Virus record (IMG/VR): IMGVR_UViG_3300021440_000010
Span: 1-38,969 of that record
Length of the DNA stretch: 38,969 nt
Reading direction: 5' to 3' (one strand)
Source of the DNA: a virus
A program made the position numbers and the translations under genes. The number at the start of each line of letters is the position of its first letter. Position 1 is the stretch's first letter. The notes under the pieces are model-generated. The model saw nothing but the letters and a program-made list of their open reading frames with translations, was not told the DNA's origin and did not search any database. Below, piece by piece: positions 6,257-12,431 of this stretch.

Positions 6257-7555
6257 TCATCCCATCAAACTCCTTGCGTAGAGCCTTATCTTGGCCATGT
6301 CCTTTTCCGTATGCTGCTGCATCACCGGGTCGTCCAGCTCATACTTGCTCAGGCATGTCAAAGCCAGTGCGTCTGCAATGTCGGTAGACATCTTCAATGC
6401 AGCTCGCAAGTCTTCCTTCTTGGTGAGCAGCAGTCTTCCTTGGTTGTTGTGGAGCCAGCCTATGGCACAGAGTTGTCGCTTCAGTTCCGGTGACAGATCG
6501 AAGCCGTCGCAGTAAAGACCGTGCTTGATATGCCACGCAAGGTTGAAGTACATCTCGGAACGGACATTGGCGTACTTGTCCTTGTTCAGTTCCGATGCAG
6601 CCCTTGCGAAGTTCACTTGTTCACATGGCAGCTCATACTTGAGAATGTTGTACTCATAGTCCGAAAATGCTGCGTCCATGTTGAGCTCGTCTATATGCAA
6701 CGCCTTGTTGCTTTCACGAATGCGACGCACTGTCTCCTCATGGTCTATGCTGTTCAGCTTCCACATCTCTAGTATTTCATTGCCGCGCCTCTTGACAAAG
6801 GCAGTGGCGTCCCTTTCCACGCCTTCGGCGCAGTCGAGCCCAGCAATGACACGGCTGTCCGTGGTAGGGGCTGGCTGCTTGGGGAAATCGCCAAGGTGTA
6901 CAATGGCTGAACCGCCGAGATCTGTGATGACCTCGCCGAGGATTTCGGAACGGTACATCACATCGTCTTGGATGTTGCTGACAATGAGCTTGAATTGTTC
7001 ATCACTGATGAATGTGTTGTCGCGTGTAACGGCTCGGATGACTTCCCAGTCGCATTCCGGATCTGCGAACATGACATTCCATAGTGAGCCAGGGCGAGGC
7101 GTGGTTGCTCCGATGATGCGCGGGTTTGCAACCTTCGGGCCACGCATGACTGGGCCCCAGATCGCGAAGATATCCATATCACTAAGAAAGAGCTCGTCCA
7201 AAATCATGAGCTCCACATTGCTGTAACCACGGACGGCCTCCTTGGCCGCGTAAGTGCCGAAGTAGACGTGGGCATCGCCGAACGTCATCATCATTGGCGA
7301 TTCACGCCATACGATCTTGTCATAGATGCCCCAGTCGTTGGCCATGGCCTTGATTTCTGCGAACAACGTGTCGTGCAGTGTATCGTAACGCTGCCCACCG
7401 AGCAAGACATTCTTGCCCTGAAGAAGCGTGAGCAAGGCCATGACAGCACAGATGTAGGATTTTCCGGCACCTCGACCGCACAAGAGCAAGGACTTCCTAG
7501 CCTTGCTCTTCATTAGCTTGATCTGATGCGGTAATAGCTTCAGATCTATCTTCAT
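6257..7555 (-). CDS. Terminase large subunit
   Basis: This is the 432-aa packaging motor ATPase and nuclease. The Walker A motif GRGAGKS is at residues 27-33 and Walker B LMILDE ends at residue 121. A downstream GATTPRPGSLW segment fits the coupling motif region. The C-terminal nuclease domain starts near VIAGLDCAEGVERDATAF, whose Asp is the expected first metal ligand. I chose the ATG at 7555 because CAGGAG lies 6 nt upstream; the longer reading from 7594 lies within the preceding gene. It follows the candidate small subunit by 1 nt, the usual terS-terL order. Confidence 0.9.
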   Translation of the reverse strand: MKIDLKLLPHQIKLMKSKARKSLLLCGRGAGKSYICAVMALLTLLQGKNVLLGGQRYDTLHDTLFAEIKAMANDWGIYDKIVWRESPMMMTFGDAHVYFGTYAAKEAVRGYSNVELMILDELFLSDMDIFAIWGPVMRGPKVANPRIIGATTPRPGSLWNVMFADPECDWEVIRAVTRDNTFISDEQFKLIVSNIQDDVMYRSEILGEVITDLGGSAIVHLGDFPKQPAPTTDSRVIAGLDCAEGVERDATAFVKRRGNEILEMWKLNSIDHEETVRRIRESNKALHIDELNMDAAFSDYEYNILKYELPCEQVNFARAASELNKDKYANVRSEMYFNLAWHIKHGLYCDGFDLSPELKRQLCAIGWLHNNQGRLLLTKKEDLRAALKMSTDIADALALTCLSKYELDDPVMQQHTEKDMAKIRLYARSLMG

Positions 7556-7556
7556 C

Positions 7557-7904
7557 CTAAACTCCTGAAATGGAGACTTCCAGCTTGGAGTCAACCTTGG
7601 CGTCGGACTTGACTTCCATCTTGGTCACGGCGTCTTCGGACTGGTCATGAGTAAGACCAACGATCTTGAGGCCAGTCTCAACCAACTTCATCAAGTCAGC
7701 GTCCTTGGTCTTGATAGCCTTTACGTACAAGTCACCGATCTTGGCATCTTGAATGGCAGCGTCAAGCAACTGTGCTCGCATTTGCTTACGCAGATTACGA
7801 GCACGTACAGACGCTTCTTGGGCCTGTTTGGCATTAAGCGGAGTAAAAACCTGTGCATTTGGCACACGTTTCTTTTTTCCGCCATTCGCATCGCTATCAC
7901 ACAT
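7557..7904 (-). CDS. Candidate terminase small subunit
   Basis: This 115-aa protein is basic and helical in the N-terminal two thirds (QAQEASVRARNLRKQMRAQL, GDLYVKAIKTKDADLMKLVE) and has a polar beta-prone tail. I see no confident HTH or family motif. The assignment as small terminase rests on size and on lying immediately before large terminase. It starts with GGAGG 5 nt upstream and overlaps the end of the 80-aa gene by 8 nt. Confidence 0.6.
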   Translation of the reverse strand: MCDSDANGGKKKRVPNAQVFTPLNAKQAQEASVRARNLRKQMRAQLLDAAIQDAKIGDLYVKAIKTKDADLMKLVETGLKIVGLTHDQSEDAVTKMEVKSDAKVDSKLEVSISGV

Positions 7905-8139
7905 GTCCGCCTCCCATCCGAATCATTACCAGCTCCTTCAGAATGCACTTCAATGTCGCGTCGATGTCGCCCTTGCTTATCCATGAGTAGAGTCTGGTGT
8001 ATTCTTCATCCGCAGTCGGCTTCACTGGCTCGACCTTGACTGGCTCAGACTCGTACAAAGGGCGCACTGGTTCCTTGTCATACGGCGCGTCTGTTATCGC
8101 TGGCTCTTGTTTGACAGTCTTTTTGACATTCTTTGACAT
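7897..8139 (-). CDS. Hypothetical protein, 80 aa, first gene of the packaging/scaffold unit
   Basis: This unrecognised protein has a Lys/Pro/Glu-rich N-terminal half (repeated EPVK/EPVR motifs) and a short helical C-terminus (YSWISKGDIDATLKCILKEL). It has no membrane segment. It is headed by a recurrent late element with GGAG upstream of the ATG, and overlaps the next gene, so it is part of the packaging operon. Confidence 0.65.
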   Translation of the reverse strand: MSKNVKKTVKQEPAITDAPYDKEPVRPLYESEPVKVEPVKPTADEEYTRLYSWISKGDIDATLKCILKELVMIRMGGGHV

Positions 8140-8140
8140 A

Positions 8141-8173
8141 AATCTCTCCGGTTATCAATCTCGAAAGTAGGGT
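8141..8173 (-). promoter_or_regulatory. Recurrent late element before the packaging unit (divergent copy)
   Basis: Minus strand CCCTACTTTCGAGATTGATA, then CGGAGAG and ATG at 8139. The core CCTACTTTC is kept at the usual 25-nt spacing. SD pairing is limited to CUUUC/GAGAG. The core also forms the 3' arm of the hairpin at 8164-8187. Confidence 0.6.
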
Positions 8174-8187
8174 TCTGCACCTACTTT
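8164..8187 (-). terminator. Hairpin after the 137-aa gene (possible terminator)
   Basis: On the minus strand a perfect 8-bp stem AAAGTAGG / CCTACTTT has an 8-nt loop and begins 3 nt after the stop codon at 8190-8192. The T tract is weak (TTTCG), so it could act as a regulatory hairpin rather than a terminator. Confidence 0.5.
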
Positions 8188-8189
8188 TG

Positions 8190-8603
8190 TTACGCCAATC
8201 TTACGACGATTTCGCAAGACGTAGCCGAGAGAGGCCCGTCGATCTTGCTGATGATACGTGCTGCCAGTTCCTTGGATATGGGAGTCACGACCTTGTCTAC
8301 GTAGTCTTCCAAGCCCATGATGTCGTGTACAAGCTCAGTAAGGCTGAACAGTTCCATGGCCCTGAAGGTGCTTGACTCCGTGACGCCTTGGTAGGTACAG
8401 ACAACCTCGTAGTTCTGGCCCTTGGTCTTGTGTGCGAAATCGAGCATTTCCTCGGCAATGGCATAGCGGAGGTCATCTGCGGCGAATGCGTCGCTGTATT
8501 CCTGGTTACGCATTGCCATCATCTTTGCGATGTGCTTGAGAAGGATTGTGGCGTCGTTGCAGTTGTTGACGATGTCGAAAAAGGTATGTATGGTCTTCTG
8601 CAT
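8190..8603 (-). CDS. Hypothetical protein, 137 aa, first leftward gene
   Basis: I do not recognise a family. The protein is helical, with MMAMRNQEYSDAF, an acidic middle and no membrane segment. It begins the leftward block opposite the integrase. AGGAG lies 6 nt before the ATG, and an 8-bp hairpin follows its stop. It precedes the first recurrent late element, so it may be expressed apart from the late units, perhaps early or in the lysogen. A regulator is possible from position, but I see no HTH motif. Confidence 0.7.
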   Translation of the reverse strand: MQKTIHTFFDIVNNCNDATILLKHIAKMMAMRNQEYSDAFAADDLRYAIAEEMLDFAHKTKGQNYEVVCTYQGVTESSTFRAMELFSLTELVHDIMGLEDYVDKVVTPISKELAARIISKIDGPLSATSCEIVVRLA

Positions 8604-8806
8604 AGTTATCTCCTGATGCAGAAGAAATTACTTCAAAATGTACCCGACTTGTACCCAGCCGTCATCTAGGCCGCACCATTGCTATAAATGGTGTTGACTA
8701 TTGTTATAACTAAGAGTTAATTTTTGCCGAAATTTCGCGAATTTCGCCAGTCATACTCCTCCAGAAGTGTTATATTTGTACCCAAACCAGCACCCAAGGA
8801 GTTGAA
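8604..8806. promoter_or_regulatory. Divergent control region between the leftward block and integrase
   Basis: This 203-nt region has no gene. It contains two palindromic sites. ACCATT-gctata-AATGGT (8675-8692) lies 1 nt from a TTGACT (8694-8699) that could be a rightward -35 with a weak TTAATT 17 nt later. CGAAATT-tcgcg-AATTTCG (8728-8746) follows a TTTTTGCCG that recurs twice after the integrase gene. These look like operators for a repressor or excisionase, but none is identified. The integrase SD AAGGAG is at 8796-8801. Confidence 0.55.
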
Positions 8807-9958
8807 ATGCTAAAAATATCGTACACCATCTGGGCAAAGCACGGCCAGAACCTGTACTGCCGTGTCCGTCAAGCGGGGCAGAAGCCTCTGGACATAAACC
8901 TACACACGACAGACATGGCCAAGGCCGAGGCTTTCGCCAAGCTGAGGCGAGCCGAACTTGAGCTGTACAACTCCTACCTACTGGCCGGAGAGGAGGTTCC
9001 GCCAGACGTCGCGGCGAAGTTACTACGAAGGGGCAGCCCCGCAATTGCACAGAAAGGCCCTTCCAAGGCCCTGCAGACGTTGAGGGTATGCTTGGATGGG
9101 TTCGAGCTAGATTTGCGCCGTAGGGGCCAGCGTGAGCGAACCATAGCCACGTACTGCAAGTCGGTCAAGCAGACCGTGCCTCTGGACTTGACCGTGGCGG
9201 ACTTCACCAGGGCCAACGTACGTACATGGCTGGCGAAGCACGACAGGCTCAAGACGGCCACGCGCAAGTCCTACTCGGTCGCTACGAGGGAGTTCTGCAA
9301 GTACTTGATAAACGACCACGGCCTAGACCAGTCCGTACTGAACGACTGGCCCATGGTGAAGGTGCAGCAAGAGGAGAAGGGCTGGTGGAAGCTCCAGGAG
9401 ATGTACCACATCATCGAGGCCATAGAGTGCCGCGACAAGGTCATGGAACAGCAGATGAAGACTTACTGCTGGGTCATGGCGACGTGCGGGTCGCGTCAAG
9501 GCGAGACATACGAGCTTCGGTGGTCGGACTTCCACGACGGGGTTCTGACATTCAGGGCCGAGACCACGAAGTCGAACCATACGAGAAGGGTTCCGCTCGA
9601 CATGCGCGTGGCCAAGATGCTTCTGAGGTTGCCGAGGCACGGCCAGCGCATTTTCGACGCATTGCCGGACTCGCAAGCTGGGCGTTACGCCATACTCGCG
9701 AGGGCGGTAAAGCAGTGCAATGCCCCACACGGCGGCCTACATACGTTCAGACACAGCGCCAGCATGATACTGTACAGCAAGTGCTCGGACATCAAGGCCG
9801 TGTCGCAGATGCTCGGCCACAGTCCGGAGACGGCTCTGAAGTACTACCAGGCCAGCCGCCAGTCGGACGAGCTACGCTCCACCGTCGAGAGCGCGTTCGG
9901 TGACGAGAACATGATCCCTTCGGCCATGGACGAACTGATCAAGGCGGGGCTGATCTAG
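8807..9958 (+). CDS. Tyrosine recombinase (phage integrase)
   Basis: This 383-aa integrase catalyses site-specific insertion and excision. An N-terminal arm-binding-like part (1-90) is followed by a SAM-like core-binding domain (about 90-185) and the catalytic domain. The catalytic set is visible: Arg230 (CGSRQGE), Lys255 (TTKSN), His312-x-x-Arg315 (HTFR), His338 (LGHS) and the nucleophile Tyr346 or Tyr347 (ALKYYQ). AAGGAG lies 5 nt before the ATG. Its G+C content is visibly higher than that of the AT-rich flanks, which fits a gene acquired as a module. No attP core could be identified. Confidence 0.93.
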   Translation: MLKISYTIWAKHGQNLYCRVRQAGQKPLDINLHTTDMAKAEAFAKLRRAELELYNSYLLAGEEVPPDVAAKLLRRGSPAIAQKGPSKALQTLRVCLDGFELDLRRRGQRERTIATYCKSVKQTVPLDLTVADFTRANVRTWLAKHDRLKTATRKSYSVATREFCKYLINDHGLDQSVLNDWPMVKVQQEEKGWWKLQEMYHIIEAIECRDKVMEQQMKTYCWVMATCGSRQGETYELRWSDFHDGVLTFRAETTKSNHTRRVPLDMRVAKMLLRLPRHGQRIFDALPDSQAGRYAILARAVKQCNAPHGGLHTFRHSASMILYSKCSDIKAVSQMLGHSPETALKYYQASRQSDELRSTVESAFGDENMIPSAMDELIKAGLI

Positions 9959-10300
9959 GTTATTCTGTTACTTTGTCTGGTTTTTGCCGCAGTTTTGCAT
10001 TTTAGCGCCAGAAAAAAAGGAGTAGCAACTACTGCTGCTCCAATAAATAAAGGTATATATATAATATTTCTCTTTTGGTACTTTTCTCTTTGCTTTTTTG
10101 TTAGTTTGTATGGTTTTTGCCGCAAAACTGCAAAAACATGCCCTACCTAAAATGAGTAGCAGTAGTTACTACTGCCCCAATAAATAAAGTATTATATATA
10201 TTTTCTCTTTGGTACTTTCTCTTTTGTTGTACCATACACTCACATACAAACTAAACAGGACTAGCGGTGCCAGTCCGATTTTTGATGGGTGTATGGTAGC
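9959..10300. repeat. AT-rich tandem half-units with palindromic sites (candidate origin/operator region)
   Basis: Two imperfect copies lie about 137 bp apart. Each has GGTTTTTGCCGC (9979-9990 and 10112-10123), a palindromic AGTAG/CTACT site (10020-10040 and 10154-10175), CCAATAAATAAAG (from 10040 and from 10177), an alternating TATATA tract, and TTTCTCTTT-GGTAC-TTTCTCTTT. The second palindrome, 10159-10175, is perfect (8-bp arms around a central T). Downstream, TACCATACAC (10230-10239) and GTGTATGGTA (10289-10298) form a perfect 10-bp inverted repeat around a GGACT/AGTCC hairpin. No gene is present. Iteron-like repeats beside AT-rich DNA and replication genes suggest an origin or an immunity-type control region. 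Confidence 0.6.
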
Positions 10301-10329
10301 TTGCAATTCAAATTTGGTGTTTTTATATT
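10301..10329 (+). promoter_or_regulatory. Sigma70-type promoter for the leader RNA
   Basis: TTGCAA (10301-10306), a 17-nt spacer and TATATT (10324-10329) match the host housekeeping consensus well. A start near 10336 would transcribe the structured region ending at the terminator at 10559-10611 and, with readthrough, the replication genes. Confidence 0.6.
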
Positions 10330-10335
10330 AAGGCC

Positions 10336-10611
10336 ATCATCGAGGACGGCCCGTGCCGTGATTGGACGGTCGGAGTCGCCATGGAGACCTTAGTTCCGCT
10401 TTAGAGAAGAGTAAAGTAATTTACCGAACACAGAGATGGTGCGATCTGGCGCACGCTTCGGAAAAAGTATGCTGCCACCATTTCTACCAAGACTTTCAAA
10501 TATCGCAAATACAGGTTGTGATCGACAATAGTCCGCAATGTAGGATTTTCCGAAGCATGCGGTGTCGGGTTGGGACCTGTATTCCCAAGAAAACCCGGCA
10601 CCGCTTTTTTT
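10336..10611 (+). ncRNA. Candidate structured leader RNA / small RNA ending at an intrinsic terminator
   Basis: About 275 nt without a credible gene lie between a sigma70-type promoter and a very strong terminator. An 11-bp perfect stem GCTTCGGAAAA (10455-10465) / TTTTCCGAAGC (10546-10556) closes an 80-nt domain. Smaller helices such as GTGCG/CGCAC (10440-10455) and CGGC/GCCG (10347-10358) are visible. The arrangement could be a free phage small RNA or an attenuation leader for the replication operon, whose first SD lies immediately after the T tract. It matches no RNA family I can name. Confidence 0.5.
10559..10611 (+). terminator. Strong intrinsic terminator before the replication operon
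   Basis: The stem GCGGTGTCGGGTT (10559-10571) / AACCCGGCACCGC (10592-10604) is 13 bp with one U-G pair. It is followed directly by TTTTTTT (10605-10611). It ends 17 nt before the ATG of the first replication-operon gene, so full expression downstream needs readthrough, antitermination or an unseen promoter. Confidence 0.9.
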
Positions 10612-10627
10612 GTGCCAAAGGAATGCC

Positions 10628-10963
10628 ATGACCAAGTATGAAATGTTCAAGCCCTACCGTGAGCTCTTGCTGAAGGAGTTCAACAACGTCCTCGCCGCAG
10701 CATACAATGCCGAGGAGGAAGTCCTCAACGCCAACCAGTACTGGAAATCCAGCGACACGCTGAACCGTCTGCTGATCTCCATCCGCAGAAGCAAGCAGAG
10801 ACTCGACCGCAAGTACGCCGAGATAAGCGAGGAAATCAGGAAGGCCGAGGCCAATGAGCCAAAGGCCGCCGAAGTCGACACGGCGCAGATGGACAGGTTC
10901 GAAAGGCGAGAGGAACTGATGAACCCAGACCCCTTCGATAAGGGCAACTGGAACAAGATTTAA
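10628..10963 (+). CDS. Small coiled-coil protein, first gene of the replication operon
   Basis: This 111-aa charged protein is almost wholly alpha-helical (residues 10-85 rich in Glu, Lys, Arg, Leu), and ends in an acidic, Pro/Asp-containing tail. I do not recognise a family. I chose the ATG at 10628 because AAAGGAA lies just upstream and the preceding in-frame codons overlap the terminator. It precedes the helicase gene by 22 nt, so a helicase loader or replication accessory role is possible from context only. Confidence 0.75.
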   Translation: MTKYEMFKPYRELLLKEFNNVLAAAYNAEEEVLNANQYWKSSDTLNRLLISIRRSKQRLDRKYAEISEEIRKAEANEPKAAEVDTAQMDRFERREELMNPDPFDKGNWNKI

Positions 10964-10985
10964 TTATGAAAGGAGATAGAATAGG

Positions 10986-12431
10986 ATGGAAAACTTCGTA
11001 CGTTTTTTCACCAAGAACTACAGCATCAACCAGAAAGGCGAGGTCGTCAAGTCCAACGGCCACCGCGTTTCGATCCACGACGTATTCAAGGCTTACCGCG
11101 ATGCCCAGGAGAACGCTGGCAACGAGGTGAATCTCAAGGAAGGCGATGTCGCCCAGTACGTCTCGGACAACACGCCAGCCACGCCGCCGAAGCCAGTCTT
11201 CGACCTCCGCAGCTTCATCGAGAGCTACATCACCGAGTTCGCCAGCGACAAGAAGCCAGCCCAGCAGAAGTGGAAGATCGGCCCAGCATGGCGCACCATC
11301 GAGCGCATCACCAACGGAATCCCAACGCCTTCCGACCTCAGCGAGCTTCAGAACGCTGTACGCGCATACGCCATCGACCAGAGCCTCGGAAAGCAAGCCA
11401 AGATGGACGATATCCGCTGCATCCTCACCGACATGGCCGTGAACGCCAACGGAAAGCGCGTGGTCGCCATCGTGGAGAAGATCAAGCACGACCCGGAATC
11501 CCTCGGCATCGCCAAGGAAACGCTGAAGAAGCTCCACGACTTCTGGAAGATCAGCCAGAGCTTCGACGTGTTCTTCACCCTCGTCATGCACTGGATGTGG
11601 CAAGTCAAGCGCAAGCTCCTCGGTCGCGAGACCATCTGGGCGCTGTGGATCAACTTCTTCGGTGGCACGGCAATCGGCAAGACCAGCTTCCTCAACGCTC
11701 TCTCCGAGCCGTTCGATGACTTCGCGCTGTCCACGTCCATCAGCAAGCTCCTCGACGAGGAACGCCAGATGCTGAAGCTCACGGCTTCCTACATTATCAA
11801 CCTCGACGAACTCTCCGTCAACAACCGCGAATCGCTCTATTCCGACAAGGAAGGGCAGCTTGGCCGTGACCAGCAAGCGACATTGAAGTCCTTGCTCACT
11901 CAGGTCAAGATGCAGACCCGCGTCATGGGCGGACAGCGCCAGACCACTCGTAGGCTCACATTCTCTTGCTGCTCCTCGGCAAACGAACACCTCTACGACA
12001 TCATCTACGACGAGAAGACCATGCGCCGCTACTTCGAGTTCGACTGCGGCGTGGACAAGGTCGAGGACTTCTCCGCCATGGACGAGATCAAGACCCACAT
12101 TCTCGACCTCTGGAAGGCCGTGGACGAAAGCCTCGAAGAAGGCTACTGGAACCCGAAGTGCCCGGTGTGGGAGGAAATAGCCTCCGAACAGGCCACGTAC
12201 TATCCGACCAACACGACTACTGGCATGTGGATCGAGGACGCCCACGTCGTAGCTGGTACGAGGGAAGACCATGAGGACATGCAGGGCCTTTACGACGAGT
12301 ACAAGGACTACTGCAAGGAACGCGGACACATGAACAAGTCCTACAAGAAGTGGTCTGTCGACATCGAGCACCTTATCCGTGGTTCCAAGCAAGCCAACCA
12401 CATCTACATCAAGATCATGCCGGAGGCGTAA
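10986..12431 (+). CDS. VirE/VapE-like SF3 replicative helicase
   Basis: This is a 481-aa P-loop ATPase. Walker A GGTAIGKTS covers residues 226-234 and Walker B IINLDE ends at residue 275. A polar sensor stretch FSCCSSANEHLYD and the arginines in MRRYFEF follow, as in VirE (PF05272-type) and related superfamily 3 helicases that unwind phage and plasmid origins. The N-terminal 200 residues carry no recognisable primase (no Toprim or AEP motif), unlike many longer primase-helicase fusions, so the primer source is unclear. GGAG lies 10 nt before the ATG. Its stop overlaps the polymerase ATG (TAATG). Confidence 0.8.
   Translation: MENFVRFFTKNYSINQKGEVVKSNGHRVSIHDVFKAYRDAQENAGNEVNLKEGDVAQYVSDNTPATPPKPVFDLRSFIESYITEFASDKKPAQQKWKIGPAWRTIERITNGIPTPSDLSELQNAVRAYAIDQSLGKQAKMDDIRCILTDMAVNANGKRVVAIVEKIKHDPESLGIAKETLKKLHDFWKISQSFDVFFTLVMHWMWQVKRKLLGRETIWALWINFFGGTAIGKTSFLNALSEPFDDFALSTSISKLLDEERQMLKLTASYIINLDELSVNNRESLYSDKEGQLGRDQQATLKSLLTQVKMQTRVMGGQRQTTRRLTFSCCSSANEHLYDIIYDEKTMRRYFEFDCGVDKVEDFSAMDEIKTHILDLWKAVDESLEEGYWNPKCPVWEEIASEQATYYPTNTTTGMWIEDAHVVAGTREDHEDMQGLYDEYKDYCKERGHMNKSYKKWSVDIEHLIRGSKQANHIYIKIMPEA

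Noticed and set aside
8604-10640. A tRNA or tRNA fragment serving as attachment core near the integrase
   Set aside because: No T-arm-like GTTCGA sequence or cloverleaf was visible in the flanks of the integrase gene.
10390-10650. An 86-aa minus-strand frame in the gap before the replication operon
   Set aside because: It runs through the terminator hairpin and the long-range stem, has no credible SD, and is better explained by structured RNA on the plus strand.
10836-12401. A 521-aa open frame on the minus strand, antisense to the helicase
   Set aside because: It mirrors the codon pattern of the GC-rich-third-position helicase gene, has no SD, and shows a leucine/valine/aspartate-rich composition typical of antisense frames.
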